Below the pieces are notes generated by a model that saw only the letters and a program-made list of their open reading frames with translations, was not told the DNA's origin and did not search any database. From assembly GCF_021502655.1 (NCBI RefSeq), contig NZ_JAKFFT010000002.1, positions 1,302,001 through 1,366,000 of the forward strand: a stretch of 64,000 nucleotides of DNA, in the 5' to 3' direction. Of this stretch, positions 18,137-25,582 are shown in pieces; the stretch's first letter is position 1, and each line of letters opens with the position of its first letter. This stretch comes from Dyadobacter sp. CY347 (GTDB taxonomy: Bacteria > Bacteroidota > Bacteroidia > Cytophagales > Spirosomataceae). A program made the position numbers and the translations under genes.

Positions 18137-18394
18137 ATGAAAAAAGCCTTTTTGTTAGCCGTGTTTGTCTTGATAGGCTTATTTGCTGCGGCGTGCCCGG
18201 TATGTGACCAGCGTCAGCCGAAGCTATTACAAGGTATAGCCCATGGATCCGGCCCGGAGAGCAACTGGGACTATCTGATCGTTTCGCTTGCTGCCATCAT
18301 TGTGATACTGACGCTCTTCTTCTCTGCAAAGATGTTGATCAAACCTGGTGAAAAGTCCGGCGACCATATCAAAAGGCTCATTATAAACATTTAA
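18137..18394 (+). CDS. Small CPVC-motif membrane protein of the oxidase operon
   Basis: 85 residues from the ATG at 18137, whose product starts with a clean signal-like helix (MKKAFLLAVFVLIGLFAA). An alternative ATG at 18098 adds 13 residues. After the helix comes ACPVCDQRQPKLLQGI with a C-x2-C pair, then a GSGPESNWDYLIV segment and a second membrane helix. The same small protein type is found next to cbb3-like genes in other Bacteroidetes, to my knowledge without a described function. A metal- or haem-handling or assembly role is inference from the CPVC motif. Confidence 0.65.
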   Translation: MKKAFLLAVFVLIGLFAAACPVCDQRQPKLLQGIAHGSGPESNWDYLIVSLAAIIVILTLFFSAKMLIKPGEKSGDHIKRLIINI

Positions 18395-18398
18395 TGAC

Positions 18399-18809
18399 AT
18401 GGAAGATAAAAGCACAGTTTTTCTTTTCCTGGATCAGGATCAAACGCCAATCGCTGAGTTTATCTCTCCTGTGAATTTTGAGCTGGATACCCGTAAAATG
18501 GTAGATGGCAAGCATGAGCTGAAAATCATCAGTAAAGATCCGGCGGGCAAAGAAGGTATCCGCATCATTCCTTTCGAGGTGAAGAACGGGCCTGCCATTG
18601 CCGTCGAAGGTATCACCGAGAATGCAGTGGTGGACGGGATAGTCCCATTAATGATCAATGCATATGGAAAAGGGGACCAAAAGCGGTTTCTGATTACCGG
18701 AAGTGAAACTCCCCAGAGCATTCCTGCCTGGATCTGGATCCTGCTCATCGGCTTTTTAGGATGGTCGATCTATTACCTTATCCGATACATTGACTTGATT
18801 AAAATTTGA
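18399..18809 (+). CDS. Ig-like domain protein with C-terminal membrane anchor (oxidase operon)
   Basis: 136 residues: about 100 residues of beta strands resembling an Ig-like/CopC-like sandwich (FELDTRKMVDGKHELKIISK is its core), then one membrane helix at about 110-130 (SIPAWIWILLIGFLGWSIYY) and a short tail. There is no N-terminal signal peptide, so topology is uncertain. It starts 4 bases after the previous stop and ends 1 base before the haemoglobin ATG, so it is clearly part of the operon. It could be an accessory subunit or assembly factor of the oxidase; no named family is certain. Confidence 0.6.
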   Translation: MEDKSTVFLFLDQDQTPIAEFISPVNFELDTRKMVDGKHELKIISKDPAGKEGIRIIPFEVKNGPAIAVEGITENAVVDGIVPLMINAYGKGDQKRFLITGSETPQSIPAWIWILLIGFLGWSIYYLIRYIDLIKI

Positions 18810-18810
18810 A

Positions 18811-19206
18811 ATGAAAACAAAACAACAGATACTCGACATCGAGGACATCAAGCTTCTGGTAAATTCCTTTTACGCAAAAGTTAGGGCAGATACATTGCTA
18901 TCACCTGTTTTTAATGAGCGGATCGGTGGTAACTGGCCGCAGCATATGGAAAAGATGTCCAAGTTCTGGCAGACAGTGCTTTTAAAGGAGCATACTTATT
19001 ATGGAAGCCCGTTTACGCCGCATGCGATGTTACAGGTTGACCACACGCATTTTGAAAAGTGGATGGACTTATTTGTCGGGACCATTGATGAACTGTTTAT
19101 CGGCGAGAAAGCCCAGGAAGCAAAGTTCAGGGCCCAGAAAATGGCAGAGATGTTTGAAAACAAAATCAAGTACTATCAAAGCGATCGATCCCGTGTGATT
19201 TTATGA
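18811..19206 (+). CDS. Group III truncated haemoglobin
   Basis: 131 residues with the pattern of class III (P) truncated globins: IKLLVNSFYAKVRADTLLSPVF at the N-terminus, WPQHMEKMSKFWQTVLL, and PFTPHAMLQVDHTHFEKW carrying the proximal histidine. These globins bind O2 and NO and are linked to NO detoxification or haem-oxygen chemistry in microaerobic bacteria. Only one base separates it from the upstream gene. Confidence 0.92.
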   Translation: MKTKQQILDIEDIKLLVNSFYAKVRADTLLSPVFNERIGGNWPQHMEKMSKFWQTVLLKEHTYYGSPFTPHAMLQVDHTHFEKWMDLFVGTIDELFIGEKAQEAKFRAQKMAEMFENKIKYYQSDRSRVIL

Positions 19207-19280
19207 TACCCGGCTCAAACCGACATTGTATTAGTGAGATGCAGGTCAGGGAACGCTGATACTTTCACTTATATCATATT

Positions 19281-20012
19281 ATGGAAAATTTTCAAAATGA
19301 AACAGTTGGCTCCATTGTAGCCAGAAATTGGAAGACATCGTTTGTTTTTCAAAAACACAATATTGATTTTTGCTGCAATGGGGCAATTTCCTTGTCGGAA
19401 GCCTGTGTGAAAAACGGAGTGGATATCGGGATTTTATCACAGGAGATCTTACGTTCTATGCAAACTACCGCAGATCCGCAAAAAGACTTTGATGTCTGGG
19501 AGCTTGATCTGCTGGCAGAGTACATCGAGGCAAAGCATCACAAATATACGGCAGAAAAGATGCCGCAAATACTGGCTAATCTTAACAAAATTTGCTTGGT
19601 ACATGGTACAAACCATTCTGAGCTTTTGGAAATAAGAGACCTTTTCAGGGACATAGCCCACGAACTGACGGTCCATATGAAAAAAGAGGAGTTCATGATT
19701 TTCCCCGTTATCAAAAAGATGGTCTGGGCAGGTAATCAGCAACAGAACATTCCTTCTCAAACTTACGGTAGCATCCAAAATCCGATCGCTGTCATGATGC
19801 AGGACCATGAAAATGAAGGCGAGCGGATGCGAAAAATTGCAGCATTGAGTGACAATTATAGACCGGCCCCTGATGCTTGCACTACATATAAAGCTTCGTT
19901 TTTTATGCTTAAAGAATTTGAGAGTGATCTGCACAAGCATAAACATTTGGAAAATAATATCCTTTTTCCAAAAGCTGTCCAACTCGAAAAAGAAATGCAG
20001 GCGGCTTATTAG
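19281..20012 (+). CDS. ric: Iron-sulfur cluster repair di-iron protein (RIC/ScdA/YtfE)
   Basis: 243 residues with the two-domain RIC layout. The N-terminal DUF542 domain (FVFQKHNIDFCCNG with the conserved Cys-Cys) is followed by a hemerythrin-like four-helix bundle whose iron ligands appear as HHKYTAEKMP, HGTNHSELLE, HMKKEEFMIFP, DHENEGERM and HKHLENNILFP. RIC proteins repair Fe-S clusters damaged by NO and oxidants. Its place behind an Rrf2 regulator and a globin is the strongest hint that the operon answers nitrosative stress. Confidence 0.95.
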   Translation: MENFQNETVGSIVARNWKTSFVFQKHNIDFCCNGAISLSEACVKNGVDIGILSQEILRSMQTTADPQKDFDVWELDLLAEYIEAKHHKYTAEKMPQILANLNKICLVHGTNHSELLEIRDLFRDIAHELTVHMKKEEFMIFPVIKKMVWAGNQQQNIPSQTYGSIQNPIAVMMQDHENEGERMRKIAALSDNYRPAPDACTTYKASFFMLKEFESDLHKHKHLENNILFPKAVQLEKEMQAAY

Positions 20013-20052
20013 GACTAACCTAACATTTGATTAGAGTATGAGGTCTGATAAA

Positions 20053-20442
20053 ATGGAAGCTAATGACCAGGATCTTGTAATAAACGTAAAGCGGATATAT
20101 GAACGGCCTAGCAAAAAGGACGGCTTTCGCATACTTGTTGACCGTTTGTGGCCCAGGGGTTTAAAGAAAAGCGAAGCGGGGGTCGACTTTTGGCTGAGAG
20201 AAATTGCCCCGAGTGCAGAACTAAGAAAATGGTTTAACCACGACCCGGAGCGGTGGACCGAGTTTGTTTCAGACTACAACTTCCAGCTCAATAAAAAAAG
20301 GCAGATTGCCGAGCAGCTTATCGCCTTGATAAAGGAGCACAAAAATGTTTCCCTTTTGTATGCTGCCCAAAACGAAGCGTGTAACAACGCAGTTGCCCTG
20401 AAAGCGTTCCTGGACAAATTCATGAAAGCGGACCATCAATGA
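20053..20442 (+). CDS. DUF488 family protein
   Basis: About 129 residues from the ATG at 20053 (an ATG at 20038 adds five). The family core is plain: VKRIYERPSKKDGFRILVDR, LWPRGLKKSEAGVDFWL, EIAPSAELRKWFNHDPERW, and a YAAQNEACNNAVAL segment near the C-terminus. DUF488 (YeaO-like) proteins are small cytoplasmic proteins of unknown activity, often near stress genes. A decayed second copy lies at about 25583-25799. Confidence 0.9.
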   Translation: MEANDQDLVINVKRIYERPSKKDGFRILVDRLWPRGLKKSEAGVDFWLREIAPSAELRKWFNHDPERWTEFVSDYNFQLNKKRQIAEQLIALIKEHKNVSLLYAAQNEACNNAVALKAFLDKFMKADHQ

Positions 20443-20463
20443 TTACGATACGATGGCAAACCA

Positions 20464-21639
20464 ATGATTATGCGTCCCATTTGTTTAGTGTTTTTATTAA
20501 TGATGCTTTGTTCCTGCGGAAGAGATCAGGAAACATTGCGCCATAGAAAGCCGCAAGTAATTGAAACAATTGCTGATCTAGGCGCCTTGCCCCGGTACGT
20601 GACAGACCCGGAAGACAACCTTTCGACCCAGGAAAAAGTAAACCTGGGCCGATTTTTGTTTTTTGATCCTATCCTTTCCGGAAGTAAAGACGTATCGTGC
20701 GCGAGCTGCCATCAGCCGGAGTTCAATTATGCAGAGTTCCTGGAAACTTCCATCGGGGTAAATGGGAGAGGCACTGGCAGCAAGCGGCGATTTCTGGATC
20801 CCAATGACATTCCGTTTGTCAAAAGAAACTCGCAAAGCATTTTAAACACAGCCTTTAACGGCATAACCAATCACGAAACATACAGGCCTGAACTGGCCCC
20901 GATGTTTTGGGATTTAAGAGCAAAAGGATTAGAGGCGCAGGCATTGGAGCCAATTAAAACACTGGAAGAAATGCGGGGCAATGCTTATGTGGATCACCAG
21001 ATACTGGATGAAATCATCGAGCGGATAAATAAGATCCCTGCCTATAATGAGCTATTTTCGAAAGCATTTCCCACAGATCCCAAACCAGTCACCCAAAAAA
21101 ATTTAGCGAAGGCGTTAGCGTCCTTCGAGCGGACGCTTATTGCTACCAATACTCGGTTTGACCAGTACATGCGCGGTGACAGCAATGCGTTGTCGACCAG
21201 CGAAAAAGATGGGCTGAATGCGTTTTTAGTAACAGGATGCGCGAAATGTCACTCGGGGCCCATGTTTTCTGATTATAAGCTACATACTTTGGCCGTACCG
21301 GACACTGATAACCGGGCAGAAAGTGACGCGGGGTTCAACCAGAATTATGCCTTCCGGACACCCACACTACGTAACCTGCGCTTTACTGCTCCTTACATGC
21401 ATAGTGGCAAGTTTACTACTCTGGATCAGGTGTTGTTGTTTTATGAGGATGTGGCAGGAGGCAAGATCCTGAACCCGAACGTGAAAGCCGGCAGCATTGA
21501 CTCGCTTGCCACACACATGGACGTTAATTTCAAAGATATTTCAAGGATCGTCGAATTTTTGAATACGCTCAACGATGATTCCTTTGACAAAACCATCCCT
21601 GAAACTGTACCAAGTGGTTTACCTGTAGTAGGTCTTTGA
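20464..21639 (+). CDS. Dihaem cytochrome c peroxidase (MauG family), lipoprotein
   Basis: 391 residues. The signal sequence ends in a lipobox-like MMLCSCG (lipidated Cys probably 18). The first haem site is CASCH (79-83) and the second CAKCH (259-263), the spacing of bacterial cytochrome c peroxidase/MauG enzymes. TPTLRNLRFTAPYMHSGKF near the C-terminus is the family's hallmark. It should reduce H2O2 in the periplasm with electrons from small c-type cytochromes. It is 21 bases after the DUF488 gene and closes the respiratory/stress block together with the ferredoxin. Confidence 0.92.
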   Translation: MIMRPICLVFLLMMLCSCGRDQETLRHRKPQVIETIADLGALPRYVTDPEDNLSTQEKVNLGRFLFFDPILSGSKDVSCASCHQPEFNYAEFLETSIGVNGRGTGSKRRFLDPNDIPFVKRNSQSILNTAFNGITNHETYRPELAPMFWDLRAKGLEAQALEPIKTLEEMRGNAYVDHQILDEIIERINKIPAYNELFSKAFPTDPKPVTQKNLAKALASFERTLIATNTRFDQYMRGDSNALSTSEKDGLNAFLVTGCAKCHSGPMFSDYKLHTLAVPDTDNRAESDAGFNQNYAFRTPTLRNLRFTAPYMHSGKFTTLDQVLLFYEDVAGGKILNPNVKAGSIDSLATHMDVNFKDISRIVEFLNTLNDDSFDKTIPETVPSGLPVVGL

Positions 21640-21697
21640 ACATAATGGGGAGTAAGCAGAAGCATTAACACAAATTAATGTAAAACAATTATGAATT

Positions 21698-21976
21698 TTG
21701 GAAGAAGAACAAAAAAGCACAATTCTCTTTACACTGATTTACGGAAATGAAGAATATCAGGTCCAGACGCTGGAAAGGAAATACCTGTCTTTGATGACGT
21801 TAATTTCGGATTATGTGAACATTTCTGGATTTGGGCTCTGTTGTGGTATGGGAAGCTGCGGAACCTGTATGGTACAAATAGATGGACGCTTCACCCTAGC
21901 CTGTCAGGTTCCTGTTGACGATTGGCTTGCTAATTCCGAAGTAAAAATTGAGCCTTCCATTATTTTTACATCTTGA
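21698..21976 (+). CDS. 2Fe-2S ferredoxin-like protein (TTG start)
   Basis: 92 residues with cysteines C49-x4-C54-x2-C57-x11-C69 in GLCCGMGSCGTCMVQIDGR and LACQ, the spacing of the 2Fe-2S domain found in CoxS/xanthine-dehydrogenase-type subunits. The nearby ATG at 21691 is out of frame and leads to a stop after 19 codons. A TGA lies in frame just upstream at 21692, so the TTG at 21698 is the only reasonable start. It could pass electrons to or from the peroxidase or another operon member. Confidence 0.75.
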   Translation: MEEEQKSTILFTLIYGNEEYQVQTLERKYLSLMTLISDYVNISGFGLCCGMGSCGTCMVQIDGRFTLACQVPVDDWLANSEVKIEPSIIFTS

Positions 21977-22016
21977 TGCTATTAACCCTTACATCTATCT
22001 AGTAAAAGATACTTAA

Positions 22017-22118
22017 GAAAGAAAAAATGCAACCTTTGAGGAAATAATGAAGGCTTATAAAATTTCATCAAAAACTACATTTTATAAAATATTAAAAGCA
22101 GCTGAGAAGGTTGTATAG
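22017..22118 (+). pseudogene. C-terminal helix-turn-helix remnant (serine-recombinase-like)
   Basis: A frame without a start, bounded upstream by the TAA at 22014, reads NATFEEIMKAYKISSKTTFY and then KILKAAEKVV before a TAG at 22116. The pattern x-EEIMKxYKISxKTTFYKIL matches the recombinase-type HTH at the C-terminus of resolvases/invertases. The catalytic domain is missing, so this is probably the last piece of a lost recombinase gene. Confidence 0.4.
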
Positions 22119-22170
22119 AATATGTTTGCTTCAATGATTAAATAGTTGATCATCAGTAACTTAAATAAGT

Positions 22171-22596
22171 ATGGCAAAAAATAAAATTGAAACGGAGGAG
22201 ATTTTGAAAGCGTCTTATAGAGTTGAACTGTTTATTAGGAAGTTTGAGAAGCAGATCCAAACAGCTCTAATTTATGAGCCTAGTGATAGTATTAGACAGG
22301 ATATACAAGTGCTGAATGAATTTGTGAAAAATCAAAAGATGCTTATCGAGGATGCTAGGAAATCTCTTTCGGGGAATTACGATTATAAGGGTAATTACTT
22401 AGATACAGAAATTGTCTCGACCCCACTTTCAACGCGGACTTCCTTATGTTTGAAAAGTGCTGATATAAAAACAGTCAAAGACTTGATAGAAGCAAAGAAT
22501 AAATACGGACTAAGTCATTTTAAGAATTTTAGAAATTTTGGGAAAACCGCGTATGATGAAGTTGTTCGATTTATAAATATCGTTGAAAGCCTCTAA
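22171..22596 (+). CDS. Stand-alone RNA polymerase alpha-CTD-like protein
   Basis: 141 residues. Residues 1-75 are helical and charged, with a possible coiled coil. The last ~60 residues (TPLSTRTSLCLKSADIKTVK, DLIEAK, LSHFKNFRNFGKTAYDEVV) match the helix-hairpin-helix C-terminal domain of RNA polymerase alpha (LSVRTxNCLKxxxIxTVxDLI ... KNFGKKSxxEI). The N-terminal assembly domain of RpoA is absent, so it is not the polymerase subunit. It may be a DNA- or transcription-factor-binding adaptor, perhaps from a mobile element. It sits directly against the truncated end of a flavohaemoglobin pseudogene on the other strand. Confidence 0.7.
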   Translation: MAKNKIETEEILKASYRVELFIRKFEKQIQTALIYEPSDSIRQDIQVLNEFVKNQKMLIEDARKSLSGNYDYKGNYLDTEIVSTPLSTRTSLCLKSADIKTVKDLIEAKNKYGLSHFKNFRNFGKTAYDEVVRFINIVESL

Positions 22597-22597
22597 C

Positions 22598-23175
22598 ATC
22601 GCATGAGATGCTGTACTGGCGCGGTTGGAATACATTCAATTTCGGCACAAACAGACGTACTGTAATATAATGTCCCGGAATATAGTCGGCTACATTTCCC
22701 TTATCAGAAGGATATAGGTAGATGAATTAATCTCCTGCGACTCCTACATCTTTTGTTTTATCACAAAAGGCGGCCAGCCACGCCATCCACCCTTTTTCGC
22801 TACTGATTTACTATACAAATCCGCTTGTGCACCCGACATGATCGCTGCGAGTTGCTGGTATGCGACCAGCCATGCGTCAATGAGTCCGGGTGTTGCAGCC
22901 TCGCCGAGCACTTCTCCAATGGAAGCCAGTAAATGCTTGCCGACGATGTCATACTGCTCGGGCCTGACATCGAGGCTTACGTGTTTGTTGGCAGTTCGGT
23001 TCAGGGCATGGGATAGCACCTGCGGGTTATCGATGTGTTCAGCATAAGCTAACACAGCCATTGCCAGCGCAGTTGGCTGGGCTCCAGAATGCTGGTTTAC
23101 TGAATTAAATACATTTCTGAGCTCCGGATTTTTTTGAGCATCCTGTTATAGAAATAGGTGCCCAGCCATGTAACC
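22598..23175 (-). pseudogene. Flavohaemoglobin (NO dioxygenase) pseudogene
   Basis: The main open piece (23145-22744) reads NPELRNVFNSVNQHSGAQPT, then HVSLDVRPEQYDIVGKHLL and SVAKKGGWRGW, which is the Hmp globin domain including the proximal-His helix. A frameshift in an A-run near 23135 separates it from upstream YFYNRMLKK. Below 22744 the frame changes again and continues as KGNVADYIPGHYITVRLFVP and QPRQYSIS, the start of the FAD domain with its RxYS motif. The rest of the FAD and all of the NAD domain are gone, ending at the neighbouring alpha-CTD gene. It corresponds to about residues 25-210 of a ~400-residue enzyme. Confidence 0.85.
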
Positions 23176-23264
23176 GCAATAAGCTGCATAAAAAACCGGT
23201 GGTTAAAACGAAGTATGGAGGCTAAGCTACTTTTAGCAGTTCCAGCTCTTTGGAAGCTTATTTT

Positions 23265-23303
23265 AGTATGTTTTAAGTACTTGGAAGTACGTTAAAACAT
23301 ACT
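23265..23303. promoter_or_regulatory. 39-bp near-perfect palindrome upstream of the flavohaemoglobin remnant
   Basis: AGTATGTTTTAA-GTACTT on the left mirrors AAGTACGTTAAAACATACT on the right, with a single extra base in one arm. It lies about 90-130 bases upstream of the first recognisable flavohaemoglobin codons, where an NO-responsive operator would be expected. A terminator is less likely because no T-tract follows. Confidence 0.4.
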
Positions 23304-23363
23304 GTTGCGCAGTGTCAGTCCAGAGCAGTTTTGTATCCGATACATAATAATGTCTCTCCTTCA

Positions 23364-23597
23364 TTAACCGGTTGAGTGCCCCGCTTTATAAAGGATGATC
23401 CCATTTTGATCTACACTGATATCGGCTACTGGTTTTCCAAAGACGTCGGTGATATAACCGATCTCTTGCCCTTTGACAACCTGATCCCCACTTTTCAAGT
23501 CCGTGACGGTTTTTTCCCCTTTCTTTACTTTAACCCAAAAGAGCAGAGCGAGGCTGTCGAACACAGCAAAGGAGAAAAGAAAGAGCTGGCGCAGCAA
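23364..23597 (-). pseudogene. C-terminal remnant of an AstE/AspA-type deacylase
   Basis: The frame contains VKVKKGEKTV, then LKSGDQVVKGQEIGYITDVF and GKPVADISVDQNGIILYKAG. This is the lipoyl-like hairpin that ends succinylglutamate desuccinylase/aspartoacylase-type (M14) proteins. The zinc-binding catalytic part is absent and the upstream residues are unrelated and hydrophobic, so the gene is truncated. A 92-codon plus-strand frame over the same bases is a shadow. Confidence 0.5.
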
Positions 23598-23832
23598 CCT
23601 GAAATCAAGCCCCGGCAGGAGCAGCAGAAAAAGAGTGGTTTTGGGTTTGGATGAGAAAATAGTTATACCTTATTAGCTTCATTTTGCTCGAAGCATAAAT
23701 AGTTCGAGCAAAATTCCTATCATTATTGCTCTTATGAGAATCATAAGGACGGTTTTAGTCGAATATTCTCATTGAAGATCCACAGGAAGTAAAGTAATGC
23801 TATCCCATTGGCCACAGTTAATTGATATGTAA

Positions 23833-24873
23833 ATGAACCTTATGAAAAAAATAACGCTTCAATTCCTTTTATTTTTAGTCCTTTCTGGAATTACTTTTTC
23901 CTGTAATAGCAAAAGCAAAGAAGAATATCTCGAAGACGATTCTACTGAGACGCGTTTACCCGACTCTGATTCTAAAAATAAAGATATCGACAACAATACC
24001 CAACCATTTGACATCAACTCTATTTCGGTATCGGAAGCAGAACTAGGTGATATTCCATTCTTTAGCCTGCCGAATAATATTATATACCAAAACAAACCTA
24101 TTAAGCGGGATTACGACGAAATTTATTTTCCGCTTACAAAAGGATCAACGCTCGAAAAAATCAGCGGCAAATCGTTTAAATCGTACCTCGTAGAAGACGA
24201 CAAAGGAAGTAGCGACTGGTCGTTGCCATATTTATTAAAAAGCTATGACGATGCTATAAAGTCGGTTGGCGGTGTGTTGGTGTTTGAAGGAGAAATTTCA
24301 AAGGAGCAATCAGATTACCTCAAAGCAAATGCTACTTATCTTGGTGAGGAAGGCTCCATTGATTATTGGAATGAGCCCGTAAAAGTGTATGTCATTCGAA
24401 AAGCGGCCGGTGACAATATCTATATTCAACTTTATGGCAATTCAGCAAGTGGTGCCATTCAAGTAGTTCAAAAAGAGCCATTTAAGCAAACAATCACCCT
24501 TTTAAAAGCCGATCAGATTCAAAACGATTTAAATGAAAAAGGAAAAGCGGTGCTCCACATTAATTTTGATACAGATAAAGCATCATTAAAACCGGACGGC
24601 CAGGAAGCGGTGGCAGAAATCGCGAAAGTGTTGCAATCTAACAAAGATCTCAAAATTGAAATCAATGGGTATACCGATAACGCAGGAACAGCTGACCGAA
24701 ACCAAAAACTTTCAGAAGCGAGGGCCGAAGCAGTAAAAAACGAGATAATCAAAACTGGAATTGAAACAGGCCGCCTTACGGCAAAGGGTTTTGGGCAGGA
24801 AGCTCCAATTGCAGATAATTTGACCGAGGATGGACAAGCTCGAAACAGAAGAGTAGAACTAGTAAAACGATAG
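23833..24873 (+). CDS. OmpA family lipoprotein
   Basis: 346 residues. The signal sequence ends at Cys24 (GITFSCNSKS), which suggests a lipoprotein. A variable middle (about 30-230) has no recognised domain. The C-terminal ~110 residues form a complete OmpA peptidoglycan-binding domain: INFDTDKASLKPDG, INGYTDNAGTADRNQKLSEA, and GFGQEAP with the final NRRVELVKR. It probably anchors the outer membrane to peptidoglycan. ATGs at 23833 and 23842 are both possible. It is the one clearly intact gene in this run of remnants. Confidence 0.9.
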   Translation: MNLMKKITLQFLLFLVLSGITFSCNSKSKEEYLEDDSTETRLPDSDSKNKDIDNNTQPFDINSISVSEAELGDIPFFSLPNNIIYQNKPIKRDYDEIYFPLTKGSTLEKISGKSFKSYLVEDDKGSSDWSLPYLLKSYDDAIKSVGGVLVFEGEISKEQSDYLKANATYLGEEGSIDYWNEPVKVYVIRKAAGDNIYIQLYGNSASGAIQVVQKEPFKQTITLLKADQIQNDLNEKGKAVLHINFDTDKASLKPDGQEAVAEIAKVLQSNKDLKIEINGYTDNAGTADRNQKLSEARAEAVKNEIIKTGIETGRLTAKGFGQEAPIADNLTEDGQARNRRVELVKR

Positions 24874-25124
24874 GATACACCAAATAACAAAGTATTCGGG
24901 AAAACCGTCATAACCTCTAAATATGGTTTTGTTTTCCGTAAAGTCCAGTGTATTTAATCCTCAGTTGTATTCCGATATCTAACATTAGACAAAGTACTTA
25001 TTAACCAGGAATGCGAAAAAGTGCAAACCAACACACCTCTAACCGGAGACAAAGAGCATAACAAATCCCAGATCTGGCCGCTCGATGCATTACGCTGACT
25101 TTACCTTACAGATTTAATTAAGAT

Positions 25125-25412
25125 TTACACCATTTTGTAGACGAGTCGATTTTGTAATATTCCAGTTGCCTTTCTTTTTGTAGGTCTCCACTTTTTTAGC
25201 ATCGGCCCGTTACACTCAAGAGCTTGGTTAGGTGTTAGATAATTGCAGTTGTCATGAGGCCTTTTCGGATTATAATATGCGATTGCTTCTGCCGCTAGTT
25301 GCTTTGCCTGCTCATATGAGAAGAAAGTCCGATCAAGAGAAAATTCCTCATCCAGGGTTCGGATCATTCTTTCTGCTAGCACATCCTCGTGGATCGCCTT
25401 ATGTTCGAGCGG
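25125..25412 (-). pseudogene. IS3-type transposase C-terminal fragment
   Basis: The frame reads EDVLAERMIRTLDEEFSLDR, then AIAYYNPKRPHDNCNYLTPN, which is the end of an rve integrase-core transposase (family consensus YNxxRPHxxxxYLTPxxA). An in-frame stop at about 25413 cuts it upstream and the D,D catalytic residues are missing. No inverted-repeat ends or target duplication were seen, so it is an old insertion-sequence relic. Confidence 0.75.
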
Positions 25413-25421
25413 TTACACAGG

Positions 25422-25577
25422 GTTGAGAATTCAAACGGCCGCACTCATGAGGGAACCGGGATCGAGCTTTCCCTTGTTGCCGAGCTGGTAAATTTGCATC
25501 ACGGGCATATCAGTGTCGAAAGTGCTTTTGGGAAGGCACCACCTTTACCGTAAAGTACCATTAGGCAAGGACCATTT
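25422..25577 (+). pseudogene. Histidine kinase ATPase-domain remnant
   Basis: Translation gives THEGTGIELSLVAELVNLHH and GHISVESAFGK, the G-box end of a HATPase_c domain (family form GTGIGLxLVKELVELHxGxIxVES). Restoring two apparent single-base deletions near 25530 and 25550 gives GKGTTFTVKVPLGKDHL, the usual end of this domain in hybrid two-component sensors. The rest of the kinase is gone. It runs straight into the DUF488 remnant. Confidence 0.7.
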
Positions 25578-25582
25578 GAACG

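Noticed and set aside
23376..23654. 92-codon plus-strand ORF
   Set aside because: The opposite strand carries a recognisable AstE/AspA C-terminal segment, so this frame is its shadow.
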